A stretch of 64,000 nucleotides of DNA from Haloarcula salinisoli (GCF_019599405.1 NZ_RKLQ01000001.1:124001-188000), one strand, 5' to 3'. Positions 41,214 through 50,662 are shown, counted from the first letter of the stretch. The notes: generated by a model not told the origin, from the sequence alone. Program-made: numbers and translations.

Positions 41214-41755
41214 GGCTTCCCCAGGGCAGACTGCTGAAGTCCCGGGTCGTGACGGACCCGCGCGAACCGCTCGCGGAGATGCTGGACCGCTCGGTGACGG
41301 GCTATGCCGTGTTCGAGCCACAGGACTCGCTGTTGCTCGATGCCGACGGGCGCGGCGTCGTCACGTTCACCGACGGTGTGCCGGTAGTCGCCTATCACAC
41401 CGGCACCGACAGGGGCGGGCCGCCGGCACTGGCTGACCTCGCCGTTCCCGGGCCCTATCACGTCTCGGCCTTCGAACTCGACGCGGCGGACCTCGCACCC
41501 GTCCACGACGTCGAGGAGCTGTGTGTCCCGCCGGGGATGCCCGCCGAACGGCTCGCCGGTGACCCCGCGCTGGCGGACAGCACCCGTCGCGCCGCGCCCG
41601 CCGGACGGCCGACCGCCGCCGGGGCCGAGTCGGCTGACGACCACGGCGCAGTCGAGGCGTTCCTCGAAGACGAGGAGAAGATATCGGCCATCCGTGAGCA
41701 AGCTCGACAGGAAGCAAAGCAGCGCGCAGCCGAATGGGGATTGAACGACACGTAG
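41210..41755 (+). CDS. Protein of unknown function paired with the MinD-like ATPase
   Basis: A 181-aa acidic protein. The N-terminal half (MRLPQGRLLKSRVVTDPREPLAEML, then TGYAVFEPQDSLLL and FTDGVPVVAYHTGT) looks like a compact alpha/beta domain. After a Pro/Ala-rich linker the C-terminus forms a charged helix (EKISAIREQARQEAKQRAAEW), possibly a coiled coil. I do not recognise the family. Overlap with the ATPase gene (ATGA) argues for a functional pair, for example cargo or adaptor and positioning ATPase; that is inference. Confidence 0.72.
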   Translation: MRLPQGRLLKSRVVTDPREPLAEMLDRSVTGYAVFEPQDSLLLDADGRGVVTFTDGVPVVAYHTGTDRGGPPALADLAVPGPYHVSAFELDAADLAPVHDVEELCVPPGMPAERLAGDPALADSTRRAAPAGRPTAAGAESADDHGAVEAFLEDEEKISAIREQARQEAKQRAAEWGLNDT

Positions 41756-41788
41756 TTAACGCTGTACGCTATAGTAATCGCTACACCA

Positions 41789-42967
41789 ATGGGGCGTTAT
41801 CTCGCCGTCACGCTCGCCGTGCTTGCACTCGCGCTCGTCCCGGCGCTCTCGGCACCGGTCGCCGGCCACGCGCCGGACCGGGGCCAGCAGGCCGACGGCT
41901 CACAGACCATCATCGAGGTCGGTGACACCGGGGACAGGCTGTGGCCATACACCAGCCGCTCGGAGACGTTCGCGGACCGGACGCTCGTCATCAACGCCAT
42001 CATCACGAAAAATCCGGAGGCGTCACGGGAGATTCTCGGCGAGAACGTCGAGGACGGATGGGACCGGACGAAACCGACCAGACAGCCACTGGGCGCACAG
42101 ATAAACCTCGCCGAGAGCAACTCGGTGTCGAGTTGGCAACACGCCCACGGGTCGGTGCGGTACACCTACGTCGAAACCGGCTCCGGTGACGGCCAGTGGC
42201 TCGAACAGCGGTACCAGCTCCACGTCGGGACCTATCTGGGCTCGCGCCACCACGTCCGTGCCTTTGCCCCCTCCGAGGACTCCTCCTGGACCGCCTTGCA
42301 GGCCCACTCAGAGTACTGGGACTGGTTCAGACTGCGCCACACTGTCACCGACATCAAGGGGACCGCCGATATGCTGGAGACTGAGTTCCAGGACAGCGAC
42401 GTCGAGTCGGTCGAACGGCGACACCAGCAAAACGCCAGAGGGCTCGACCGTGGTATCGTGGTCGTGGTGAGTATGCTCCTCCCGGCCCTCGTCGGCATCA
42501 CGACCCGACGGGACTGGGCGAGTATCGACGAGGCGCTCTCCAAACCCACAATCCGCGACCAGGCGCTGGTCGTGTTCGGGCTGGCGGCCGGGATTCCGCT
42601 GGGCGTTCGGGCCCTCGGTATCGGACTGGAGGACGCTATCCCGCTCGTCACGCCGAAACTGTTCGTCGTCCTGCTGTACCCGATTCTCGCTATCGGACTG
42701 CCTGTCGCGGTGGCCTGGTACGCCGCCGACCTGCCCAACTGGCTGGCGGCGCCGGCGGCGGGCCTCGGGCTCGCGGTCGGGTTCACGCTCGAGTTCGCCA
42801 TGCTGGGACTGGTCCCGCCGGACCCGATCCTCCAGCACCGGCTGCTCATGACGGCCGCCCTCGGGGCACTGGCGGCAGGTGGCGGTGACCGACGCTCGCT
42901 GTTTACGCTCGCTGGCGCCGCTGTGTGGGTCTGGGGGCTCGTGGCACCGCTTTTCGGATTTATATAG
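41789..42967 (+). CDS. Exported-domain membrane protein of unknown function
   Basis: A 392-aa protein: signal helix (about residues 5-26), an extracellular domain of about 190 residues with many aromatic and His residues (WPYTSRS, SSWQHAHGSVRYTY), then six or so membrane helices from about residue 230 to the end. I see no catalytic motif. Topology resembles bacterial membrane sensors with an outer ligand domain, but no kinase or output domain is attached. A TATA-like CTATAGTA about 20-25 nt before the ATG suggests its own leaderless transcript. The following lipoprotein gene is on the same strand after 53 nt. Confidence 0.7.
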   Translation: MGRYLAVTLAVLALALVPALSAPVAGHAPDRGQQADGSQTIIEVGDTGDRLWPYTSRSETFADRTLVINAIITKNPEASREILGENVEDGWDRTKPTRQPLGAQINLAESNSVSSWQHAHGSVRYTYVETGSGDGQWLEQRYQLHVGTYLGSRHHVRAFAPSEDSSWTALQAHSEYWDWFRLRHTVTDIKGTADMLETEFQDSDVESVERRHQQNARGLDRGIVVVVSMLLPALVGITTRRDWASIDEALSKPTIRDQALVVFGLAAGIPLGVRALGIGLEDAIPLVTPKLFVVLLYPILAIGLPVAVAWYAADLPNWLAAPAAGLGLAVGFTLEFAMLGLVPPDPILQHRLLMTAALGALAAGGGDRRSLFTLAGAAVWVWGLVAPLFGFI

Positions 42968-43020
42968 CTGCCCGTCCGCAAACACAGGGCTGTTATATCA
43001 TGAGGTAAACACCTACAGTA

Positions 43021-44802
43021 ATGGCGTCCCGTTCCGGTGGTGATGTGGGGGTCACCCGTCGGTCCGCACTGGCAGGTCTCACTGGGGGACTGGCTGCGAC
43101 GAGCGGCTGTCTCGGCAAGATTCGCGCGCTCGTCGGTCGGAACCAGCCGACGACTGTCTCGCTCTCTATCAAAACGCTCCCGGTGGACCAGGATCCGTAC
43201 GCGATTGCCACCGCCCGGCAGCTGTCGGACTGGTTCGAAGCCGCCGGTATCCGGTCGAGTATCCAGCCGATAACCGCCGAGGAACTCTACCGACAGACCC
43301 TCATCAACCACGAGTTCGACGTGTTCGTCGGGCAGTTCTCGGGCCCGTTCACGGACCCGGACGCGTTGTACCCGCTGTTGCACTCGACGTATTCGGTCGA
43401 GTCGGGGATGCAGAACCCGTTTGGCTACACGAACCTCCTGCTGGACGACCTGCTGGAGCGACAGCGCCGGGAGACCGGCCGCCAGCGGACCGAGACGGTC
43501 ACGCGTATCCAGCGACGGCTCGTGCAGGTGTGTCCCTTCCTGGTGCTTGGCTTTCCCAACGTCATCCGGGCCGCTCGCACCGACCGTTTCACCGGGTGGA
43601 ACGGGGTGTTCGACCCGTCGCCGGTGAACCTGCTGGGACTGAACCGCAACGACGAGTCGGCGACGCGGCTCCGTGCGACCACGCCTGACGACCGGCCGAC
43701 TGCGAACCTCAACCCTCTCATGTCGAGCCACCGTGGGCCGTCGGATATCACCGACCTGCTGTACGACACGCTCGCGTATCGCTACCGGGGGACCCTCTAC
43801 CCGTGGGCGGCCACGAACTGGGAGTGGACCGGCGAGGGCCCCCTCGAACTCGATGTGACGCTGCGCGAGGGGCTGACGTGGCACGACGGCCGTCGTCTGA
43901 CCGCGTCGGACGCGGCCTTTACCTACCGGCTGTTGCAGGACACCTCGTTGGGGTCGCTCTCCGAATCCGTCCCAACCTTCCGCTTTCGCGGTCGGTCCTC
44001 GCTCGTCGAGAGCGCGGAGGCTGTCGACGCCACAACAGTACGGCTCCAGTTCGGCGACTGTAGCCGCCAGACCGCCCGCCGGGTGCTCACTGTGCCGCTG
44101 TTGCCCGAGCACGTCTGGGAAGACCGAACGGACAAGGCGACGGTCAGCGGCGTCGACGTCGGTGTCACGACGACTGACGCTCTGGTGACCTCGAACATCG
44201 AGCCGGTCGGGAGCGGCCCCCTCGAGTTCAGGTCGGTGACACAGGGCCAGACGCTGGTACTCGAGCGGTTCGACGACCATTTCCTCTCGACCTCGGAGGA
44301 GACCGGACTGCCGAGCGCGCTGTCCGGCGGGCCGGCCTTCGAGGAGTTCGAACTCCAGTTCGTCGGCTCCGACTCCTCCGCGGTCAATCTCATCAGGGAC
44401 GACGAGGCCGACGTGACCGCACTCGGCGTGGGTCCGGACCTCACCTCGACTATCGGCCGCGCGGACGACGTTTCGCTCAACATCGACCGCAGCGGGGCGT
44501 TCTACTTCGTCGGGTTCAACACGCGCCGCCCGCCGCTGACGAATCCGCGCTTCCGGAGTACGCTCGCCCGACTGGTCGACCGGGGGACGCTGTCGGAGTC
44601 GGTGTTCGACGGCTACGTCGACCCCGCGGTGAGTCCGCTGGCGGGCACCGCGTGGCTCCCCTCGGACCTCGACTGGGAGCCGACGAACCCGGTCACCGAA
44701 TTCCTCGGTACCGGCGGGACCGTCGACCCGGAACGCGCTCGCGAGGCGTTCCGGGCGGTCGGCTACCGTTACAATGAACAGCAGCGGTTGCTTCGGTCAT
44801 AG
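43021..44802 (+). CDS. Family 5 (peptide/nickel-type) substrate-binding lipoprotein
   Basis: A 593-aa solute-binding protein. TRRSALAGLTGGLAATSGC is a Tat signal with a lipobox Cys. The mature domain has typical SBP_bac_5 segments: DLLYDTLAYRYRGTLYPWAA, LREGLTWHDGRRLTASDAAFTYRLL and IDRSGAFYFVGFNTRRPPLTNPRFR. The first 150 residues (KTLPVDQDPYAIATARQLSDWFEAAG...) appear to repeat an SBP-like lobe, making it longer than many relatives. It would feed peptides or other ligands to an ABC importer, but no permease or ATPase gene is in the window. A PAP2 gene follows after 2 nt. Confidence 0.88.
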   Translation: MASRSGGDVGVTRRSALAGLTGGLAATSGCLGKIRALVGRNQPTTVSLSIKTLPVDQDPYAIATARQLSDWFEAAGIRSSIQPITAEELYRQTLINHEFDVFVGQFSGPFTDPDALYPLLHSTYSVESGMQNPFGYTNLLLDDLLERQRRETGRQRTETVTRIQRRLVQVCPFLVLGFPNVIRAARTDRFTGWNGVFDPSPVNLLGLNRNDESATRLRATTPDDRPTANLNPLMSSHRGPSDITDLLYDTLAYRYRGTLYPWAATNWEWTGEGPLELDVTLREGLTWHDGRRLTASDAAFTYRLLQDTSLGSLSESVPTFRFRGRSSLVESAEAVDATTVRLQFGDCSRQTARRVLTVPLLPEHVWEDRTDKATVSGVDVGVTTTDALVTSNIEPVGSGPLEFRSVTQGQTLVLERFDDHFLSTSEETGLPSALSGGPAFEEFELQFVGSDSSAVNLIRDDEADVTALGVGPDLTSTIGRADDVSLNIDRSGAFYFVGFNTRRPPLTNPRFRSTLARLVDRGTLSESVFDGYVDPAVSPLAGTAWLPSDLDWEPTNPVTEFLGTGGTVDPERAREAFRAVGYRYNEQQRLLRS

Positions 44803-44804
44803 CG

Positions 44805-45635
44805 ATGGGGATAGTCGCCGTCTTTCTGGAAGTCGTCGCGGTCCTCGCGTTCATGCTGACCGTGTCGCTTTCCGTCGTCGTCGGCCCGGGGCGGCTCCGG
44901 GCGGCACTGACCGAACTGCCGGAGCGGCTCCGGATGGCAGCCAGACCGATAGGGCTGCTCGTGGTCGTGCTGGCGATAAACAGCCAGGTTCGTACCACCG
45001 GCGTCGACCTCTCCTGGCTCATCGGGTTCAATATCACGCAGTTGCTGTTTGCAATCGAGGGGACTGTCGTCGCGACCCTCCAGTCGGCGGTCCCGGGCTG
45101 GCTCACGCTGTACTTCGGCTACGTGTACGTCTACGGCTACGCCTTCCTGCTCGTGTTCCCGTTACTGGCCGGGCTGGTCGCGGCCGAGCGACGCTACCTG
45201 CGGCATACGGCGTTTGCCTACATCATCAACTACACCATCGGGATGTGCTGTTACCTCCTCTTTGTCTCCTATGGGCCGCGAAACTACGGTATCGTCGAGC
45301 CGTTGCTGTTCGATATGCTCCCGAGATTCCAGCTGCTGACGAGCCAGGTCAACGCCAACACGAACGTCTTCCCGTCGCTGCACACGTCGCTGTCGATGAC
45401 CGTCGCCCTGCTGGCGATACGCGACCACGAGACGTTCCCGAAGTGGACGCCGGTCGCCGTCTTCCTCGCGGTGAGTATCGTCCTCTCGACGATGATACTC
45501 GGTATCCACTGGGCGACCGACGTCGTCGCGGGGACCCTGCTGGCGATGTTCAGCGTGTGGGTGGTCTCGTCGGACCGCGTGGCGTCGCTGTACGGCCGCT
45601 GTACGTCGCTGTACGGTCGCTGGCGTCAGGGCTAG
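44805..45635 (+). CDS. PAP2-superfamily membrane phosphatase/transferase
   Basis: A 276-aa polytopic protein with about six helices. The PAP2 core is PSLHTSLSM (motif with catalytic His) and GIHWATDVVAG (second catalytic His and Asp), while the first-motif Lys/Arg is less clear (YGPRNYG). Long spacing and the NANTNVFPSLHTS form resemble the archaeal AUR1/inositol-phosphorylceramide-synthase-like branch. It may therefore transfer or remove phosphate head groups on lipids rather than act on diacylglycerol phosphate. It starts 2 nt after the lipoprotein gene, so they are cotranscribed, though no functional link is known. Confidence 0.83.
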   Translation: MGIVAVFLEVVAVLAFMLTVSLSVVVGPGRLRAALTELPERLRMAARPIGLLVVVLAINSQVRTTGVDLSWLIGFNITQLLFAIEGTVVATLQSAVPGWLTLYFGYVYVYGYAFLLVFPLLAGLVAAERRYLRHTAFAYIINYTIGMCCYLLFVSYGPRNYGIVEPLLFDMLPRFQLLTSQVNANTNVFPSLHTSLSMTVALLAIRDHETFPKWTPVAVFLAVSIVLSTMILGIHWATDVVAGTLLAMFSVWVVSSDRVASLYGRCTSLYGRWRQG

Positions 45636-45690
45636 CTGTCTGACTGCGGGCTGTTCCGAAGAATAGCAACCAACCAATACGGGACCAGTA

Positions 45691-47316
45691 CTAGTCGCTC
45701 AGCCGTCGGAAGACGACCACGCCGTCGTTCTCGAACGCTCGTTCGTAGCGTGGGTGCTCGGCGAACGACGCCGCCAGCGTGCCGTTGGCGCGCTCGTAGT
45801 CCCCTCGAACCGTGTAGGCTCCGTTCGGCAGGTAGACGTAGTCGGGGTCGGCGTCGACGGTCGCCATCGCGGCCTCGGCACAGCTCCGGTTTGCACACTC
45901 AGAGCCGTTGACGAAGGCATCGAGGTGTGCCTCGTAGGTGTCCGGCCCGCGCCACTCGGCGCCCCACGGTGAGACGAGGATGGTCCGGTCGGTGTAGACC
46001 GGGAACCACTCGGCGGCGTCGCCGAAGACGACAAACGTCGCACCCGGCTCGGTCTCGTCGGCGGCCCACGCCATCGCCGCGGTGTCGTCGTCGTCGACGA
46101 ACTCCGGGGTCGTCCCGTCCGCGCCGGCGAACTCGTAGCCGAGCCCGCCCAGACCGACCAGCGAGAGCACGACCAGCGCGGCGACGACGACGCGGGCGGG
46201 CGCGGCCGGTCGGGCGACCCCGCCATCCGGTCGGTCGGCCGTCTCGGAGGCGCCGCGGTCGAGCGCGCTATCGACGGCCGTCACGACGCTGTCGGCGTAC
46301 CCTCGTTCGGCGAGTTCGACGACGGCGGCGACCATCGCGATGGCCCCGACCGTGTACGTGAAGCGGGGCTGGGCAAAGAGGAGCCAGACGGCGGCCGTCC
46401 AGGCGCCCAGCACCCGGTGTCGCGTCCCCAGCAGGCCGACGGCGGCGACCATCGGGACGACGGCACCGGTCGGCCCCCACTCGCGGAGCCGGTAGACGAC
46501 CCCGAACAGGCCACCGTGCGTGCCCGCAGCGCCAGAGAAGACCGCGACGCCGTGGTGGCTCACGACGGTCCCCAGCCACGGCAGGGCGAGCGCCAGCGCA
46601 CCGAAGCCGACGACAGCGCCCCGGAGGAACCCGGTCGGCGAGCGGTCGTACCCGACCCAGAAGAGGAGGTAGGTGGCCACGGTGAAGATGGTGTAGGTCG
46701 GGTGGGTGTGGGCGACCAGTGCCACTGCGGCCAGCCCCGGCAGCACCCACTCCCGGGCCCCGTCGCGGAAGATGCGAAGCCCAGCGTAGCTCCCCCAGAG
46801 GGCGAAGACGAACGCCGGTGCCCGGACGAGCCCGCCGGCGCTGATATGCCACTCCAGCACCTGCGGGTTCAGGACGAGCAGCAGTGCCGCGGCGGTCCCG
46901 GCCCGGCGGTCGCCCACCACGTCGCGGCCGAGCAGATACGTCGGCACGAGCGCCGCGAGGGTGAAAAGCGGCGGGAGATACAGCGACGTCGCAAAGGCCC
47001 CGGCGCCGACGTCCCGCAACAGAGCGAGGACGTAGAACATGAGTGGCGGATACGCGAAGGGGACGCCCTCGGGGCCGTAGTGTGGCACCGTCGCGGGGAG
47101 CGCGTAGCCGTTCGCCCGGATGGCGTCGGCCGTCTCCACGTACAGCCCGGCCCCGTAGGCCGGGTAGTCGTTCGTCGCGAGGTAGAGTGCCACGACGGCC
47201 AGCCCGACCAGCAGCGGCCAGCCGAGCCACCGGGCGTCGTCGCCGGAAAGCGGTGATGCTGGCAGCCGTGCGCGGACGTCAGCTCGAACCCCGCCGTCGA
47301 CGTGGGACCCGGTCAT
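45691..47316 (-). CDS. GT-C type membrane glycosyltransferase (dolichyl-phosphate-mannose-type)
   Basis: A 541-aa protein with about ten to twelve membrane helices and a soluble C-terminal domain of about 150 residues facing outside. The first outer loop (LATNDYPAYGAGLYVETADAI) holds the acidic residues expected of the GT-C catalytic loop, and HTHPTYTIFTVATYLLFW lies in a mid-protein helix. It probably transfers a sugar from a dolichyl-phosphate donor to a surface acceptor. Its start overlaps the stop of the upstream arylsulfotransferase-like gene (ATGA), so sugar transfer and sulfation may act on the same surface glycan. This is inference, though sulfated S-layer glycans are known in haloarchaea. 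Confidence 0.8.
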   Translation of the reverse strand: MTGSHVDGGVRADVRARLPASPLSGDDARWLGWPLLVGLAVVALYLATNDYPAYGAGLYVETADAIRANGYALPATVPHYGPEGVPFAYPPLMFYVLALLRDVGAGAFATSLYLPPLFTLAALVPTYLLGRDVVGDRRAGTAAALLLVLNPQVLEWHISAGGLVRAPAFVFALWGSYAGLRIFRDGAREWVLPGLAAVALVAHTHPTYTIFTVATYLLFWVGYDRSPTGFLRGAVVGFGALALALPWLGTVVSHHGVAVFSGAAGTHGGLFGVVYRLREWGPTGAVVPMVAAVGLLGTRHRVLGAWTAAVWLLFAQPRFTYTVGAIAMVAAVVELAERGYADSVVTAVDSALDRGASETADRPDGGVARPAAPARVVVAALVVLSLVGLGGLGYEFAGADGTTPEFVDDDDTAAMAWAADETEPGATFVVFGDAAEWFPVYTDRTILVSPWGAEWRGPDTYEAHLDAFVNGSECANRSCAEAAMATVDADPDYVYLPNGAYTVRGDYERANGTLAASFAEHPRYERAFENDGVVVFRRLSD

Positions 47317-48716
47317 CTGTTACGTATCTGAACCGGCCACCGCAAATGTACTTCGAAGGAACGTCGCCGCCACTCGACGACCGCCCAGAGGACGAGCACA
47401 CCGAGTAACCCGACCGCGGCCAGGGCCTCGACCGGCCCGACCCACCCCGGCAGCAGGTAGGCGACGCTGTTGACGACCGACTTCGGGAGCAGCGTGGTCG
47501 CGTCGCCGACGACGCTCCGATTCTCGGCCGTCGGCGTCCGGTCGGGGAGGCCGAGTGCCGCCGCACTCCGCCCACCTGCGCTCTCGTCGCCGGTGCCCAG
47601 CCGTTCCGACTCGTAGGGGAAGCCGATAGTACTCGACCAGACGACGCTGCCGTTTCGGTCGATCTCCAGCACGCGGTCGCCGTTGGAGTCGGTTATCAGC
47701 GTGTGGCCGCTGGGCAGCCGGTCGGCGTCACGGGGCCACGTCAGGCGCTGGTCGCGCCACTCCCAGGACTGTTTCCAGGACCCGTTCGCTCGCTGGTACT
47801 CGACGACGCGGCCGTTCTCCGAGTCGGCGACGAGGACGGCCGGCCCGCCCCGCTCGGCGGGGATGAAGTCGGGGTTGTGCTGCTCGTAGAGGGTGTCGTG
47901 GTCGCCGTCGCTGCCCAGCGTCCAGTTCTCCCGCAGCCCGGTCTCCATGTCGACGAAGACGACCTGGTCGTGGTTGCGGACGCTCACCATCACCGTCTCC
48001 CGGCCGTCGAGTTCGACGTACTCGACGTCGTTGATGTGGGTCCAGTCCTCGGGGTAGGGGCCGCCGCTGTTCGTCTCGAAGTCGGTCTGGGCGTCCCAGG
48101 ACCACGTGATCTGCTCGGTGGTGGTGTTGACGACGAACGCGCGGTCCTGGGCGATGTCGGCCACCAGCAGTCGGTCCTCGCCGATGCGGTCGGCGTCGTG
48201 CCACCGCGTCGAGTGTTTCCCCGGCGTAATTCGCGAGTAGATGTGGGTCACGTTACCGGTGGTCAGGTTCACCCGCTCGATACCGTTGCGCGTACAGACA
48301 CTGTCGGAGTTGCAGTCCGCCGGCGAGAGGTGGTCGGCGTAGACGTACTCCACCGTGGCGTTCGTCCCGTCGACCGGGTCCACATCCCAGTAGCGTGTGT
48401 GGCTCTCGTTGCGGTAGTAGACGCTCCCGTTGGAGGCGAAGGCGACCAGTTCGGCTCGCTTTCGCGGGCCATCGCCGTCGTCGGTGATAAACGCCGTCGA
48501 GTCGGTCCCGACGACGGTGATGTTGTCCCGGGGCGGGACGACCGGGTCGCTCGTCCCGGCCCCCGACTCGACCCCGGTGGCCGATTCGCTCCGGGCCAGT
48601 GTCGCGTCGCTCTCGGCGGTCGCGTACCCGCCGACCAGTACCGCCCCAAACAGTAGCGTCGCCAGCGCGAAAGCGACCCTGAGCCTTTGCCCTGCGAGCA
48701 CTGTCCCGAGATTCAT
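47313..48716 (-). CDS. Membrane-anchored arylsulfotransferase-like protein, paralogue 1
   Basis: A 467-aa protein with an N-terminal helix, a large outer beta-propeller of the ASST type and a C-terminal helix ending in WRRR. Propeller segments include DWTHINDVEY, QHNPDFIPAE and WPRDADRLPSGHTLITDSNGDRVLEI; several conserved His could serve as the sulfate-accepting residue. Family enzymes move sulfate between aryl esters and acceptors outside the cell. The start is the ATG at 48714-48716, just before the membrane helix; the frame extends upstream without conserved sequence. It is translationally coupled to the glycosyltransferase. A paralogue of the same build lies at 51820 on the other strand. 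Confidence 0.85.
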   Translation of the reverse strand: MNLGTVLAGQRLRVAFALATLLFGAVLVGGYATAESDATLARSESATGVESGAGTSDPVVPPRDNITVVGTDSTAFITDDGDGPRKRAELVAFASNGSVYYRNESHTRYWDVDPVDGTNATVEYVYADHLSPADCNSDSVCTRNGIERVNLTTGNVTHIYSRITPGKHSTRWHDADRIGEDRLLVADIAQDRAFVVNTTTEQITWSWDAQTDFETNSGGPYPEDWTHINDVEYVELDGRETVMVSVRNHDQVVFVDMETGLRENWTLGSDGDHDTLYEQHNPDFIPAERGGPAVLVADSENGRVVEYQRANGSWKQSWEWRDQRLTWPRDADRLPSGHTLITDSNGDRVLEIDRNGSVVWSSTIGFPYESERLGTGDESAGGRSAAALGLPDRTPTAENRSVVGDATTLLPKSVVNSVAYLLPGWVGPVEALAAVGLLGVLVLWAVVEWRRRSFEVHLRWPVQIRNR

Positions 48717-48765
48717 GGCCGTCGCTGTACTGGCAGCGATGGGCGTTTCCGTCGTCCGGCCATCG

Positions 48766-48999
48766 TCAGTCGGTCCGGACCGGAATCCACCACACCCGCG
48801 AGCGTCCACCCACCTTCTTGCTGGTGATGTCCGTCTCGGCCTCGAGGTCGTGGAGCTTGTTCAGCGCCGTCCGCCGCGAACAGCCCAGCCGGTCGGCGAT
48901 CTCCTTGGCGGTCAGCGGCTCGGCGTAGTCGCCCCGGTCTTTGAACACCTCGATGACGTCCGATTCCGTATACTGGACTTCGCGCCCGGGCGGTGACAT
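48766..48999 (-). CDS. Small winged-helix DNA-binding protein
   Basis: A 77-aa single-domain regulator. It has helices TESDVIEVFKDR, AKEIADRLGCSRRTALNKLHDLEAE and a wing SKKVGGRSRVWWIP. The final motif matches the N-terminal winged helices of the two long Bat proteins in this window (GARVWW, NSRVWW). A TATA-like AAAACTAAG (complement of about 49023-49032) about 28 nt upstream supports its ATG. It lies 49 nt before the arylsulfotransferase-like gene on the same strand and is a reasonable candidate for controlling that operon. Confidence 0.82.
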   Translation of the reverse strand: MSPPGREVQYTESDVIEVFKDRGDYAEPLTAKEIADRLGCSRRTALNKLHDLEAETDITSKKVGGRSRVWWIPVRTD

Positions 49000-49174
49000 A
49001 TCCGAACCGACGGGAGCCGGGTACTTAGTTTTCGCCCGGCGTTACCGGGTAGCCTCCGGTTAAAATATCGGACGTAGACACAGCAAGAGCGTGTTTTTCC
49101 CTCGCGGGAAATCGTCGCTCGCCGATGACAGCAGCCCGCTCCGGCGCTCACAGCCCACCGGCGACACCAGGCCG

Positions 49175-50599
49175 TCAGGCCATACTGCGGACGGGGTCGT
49201 CGGTGGCGTAGAACTGCCCGTGGAACCCGTAGGGGAGCCGGTGGGGCAGGGGCGCCCGCACCAGTTCGTCCATCGTCGTCGCGTCCAGTACCAGCAAGAA
49301 GGAGCCGTCGGTCTCGGCGTCCAAGACGACCGAGAGGACGACGCCCTCGGCGTCGGCGTCCTCGGGTGCGCGGACGAAGATTGGCTCGCCCGGGAACGTG
49401 CCGGGCTCGTGCCAGGTCACCGCCTCGCCGTCGGGGACACTGACACGGGCCAGCCGGGTCGGGAGCGCCGACGGGCCGTCGGCCTCGGCGACGTAGCACC
49501 GGTCGTAGGACTCGCCGAGCCGCGCCGGATAGTCGACGACGGGAAACTCCATGTGGCCCTCCCGGACGGTCTCGCCGGTCGCCCGCCCGCCGTCGAGCGG
49601 GAGTCGGTAGCGCTGGAGGTCGCCCCGGGGTATCGTGGGATGCTCGCTCCGGAGGTTCGCGAGCGTGAGGTCGGTCACGGCCCGCTGGTCCCGGTAGCCG
49701 ACGAGGTCCACCACGAGGTCGTCGTCGTCGGGGAATGCGTTGGCGTGATGATATACGAACAGTGGGTCGACCCGGTTGCGGGCCGCGACCTCGCCCGTCT
49801 CGCGGTCGACGACGACGAACTCGCCGGGCCGGTCGAACCGCTCGAAGACGTCGACGAACGTCGTGCCGGTGATGGCCCCGACCAGCAGGGCCGTCGGGTC
49901 GAGCCCGAAGGGCATGGCCGGCAGGACGGCGTATCGCTCGGTCAGTGCGAAGGAGTGGACGTAGGGGGCGTCGTCGAAGTCGACCGTCGCTGTCGGAGCG
50001 ACCGACTCGCCGTCCCGGCGAAAGAGGGTGTAGGTCGTCTCCCGGCCGTAGGAGATACCCAGGTTGACCAGACACTCCCGCCACGGGTCGTAGTGTGGAT
50101 GCCCCAGCGTGAGGTCGGCATCGAGGCCGGCCGTGAGATCGATTCGCCCCGTCGTCTCGAGGGTCTGGGGGTCGAGCGTCAGCGCGACCGGCGACTCGGT
50201 GATGGCGGCCAGCGCCCCGTCGATGCGGGCGACGCCGATGACCGGGTTGTCGGGGAACACGCCGGTCAGGGCCTGTCGAACCCGTGTCCACACCGGCCGG
50301 TCCGGCGCAGTCCCGGGGAACTGTGTGCGGACCTGCCCCCGCTCGCGGGCGAACTCGTAGTCCCGGCTGCGGACGAACCGGTTCGTGTAGGTGACGCCGT
50401 CGTCGATAGCGAACCCGCGTACCATCGCCAGCGGGTCGAACCAGTGCCCGAGCGTCCGGCTGCCGACCTCGAACTGCCCCGGGCCGTTGCCCACGTAGCG
50501 GCCGGTCAGCCACGCCGGCAGGTCGCCCTCGACGGGGAGCCGTTCGCTCGTGACTTCCTCGCGCTGTGTCTCGAAACCACAGCGGTGCGGAACTGTCAT
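49175..50599 (-). CDS. Carotenoid cleavage oxygenase (RPE65/CCD family)
   Basis: A 474-aa seven-bladed propeller enzyme with non-heme iron. The four iron-ligand His are visible in order: GHPHYDP, YVHSFALT, YHHANAF and the C-terminal YGFHGQFYA. The early GNGPGQFE and AMVRGFAIDDG segments are typical. It splits carotenoids with oxygen; making retinal for rhodopsins is one possibility, but the cleaved bond cannot be read from sequence and no rhodopsin gene is nearby. Start at the ATG 50597-50599; the longer open frame has no family sequence. A palindrome lies 45-63 nt upstream, and a FilR1-type regulator follows on the same strand. Confidence 0.9.
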   Translation of the reverse strand: MTVPHRCGFETQREEVTSERLPVEGDLPAWLTGRYVGNGPGQFEVGSRTLGHWFDPLAMVRGFAIDDGVTYTNRFVRSRDYEFARERGQVRTQFPGTAPDRPVWTRVRQALTGVFPDNPVIGVARIDGALAAITESPVALTLDPQTLETTGRIDLTAGLDADLTLGHPHYDPWRECLVNLGISYGRETTYTLFRRDGESVAPTATVDFDDAPYVHSFALTERYAVLPAMPFGLDPTALLVGAITGTTFVDVFERFDRPGEFVVVDRETGEVAARNRVDPLFVYHHANAFPDDDDLVVDLVGYRDQRAVTDLTLANLRSEHPTIPRGDLQRYRLPLDGGRATGETVREGHMEFPVVDYPARLGESYDRCYVAEADGPSALPTRLARVSVPDGEAVTWHEPGTFPGEPIFVRAPEDADAEGVVLSVVLDAETDGSFLLVLDATTMDELVRAPLPHRLPYGFHGQFYATDDPVRSMA

Positions 50600-50643
50600 A
50601 GATGCTATCGGTGGCGACGGCGCAAGAACCTGTGGCTGGGGGG

Positions 50644-50662
50644 TGTTACATCCCCTGTAACA
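50644..50662. promoter_or_regulatory. Palindrome upstream of the carotenoid oxygenase gene
   Basis: TGTTACA and TGTAACA are separated by TCCCC, a perfect 7-bp inverted repeat. A TATA-like CTATACTTAT (complement of about 50674-50684) would place the transcript start at or inside the palindrome, so a bound protein would block transcription. Confidence 0.5.

Noticed and set aside
42232..44280. 682-codon minus-strand frame across the membrane protein and binding-protein genes
   Set aside because: No domain is visible, and it lies opposite two well-supported genes.
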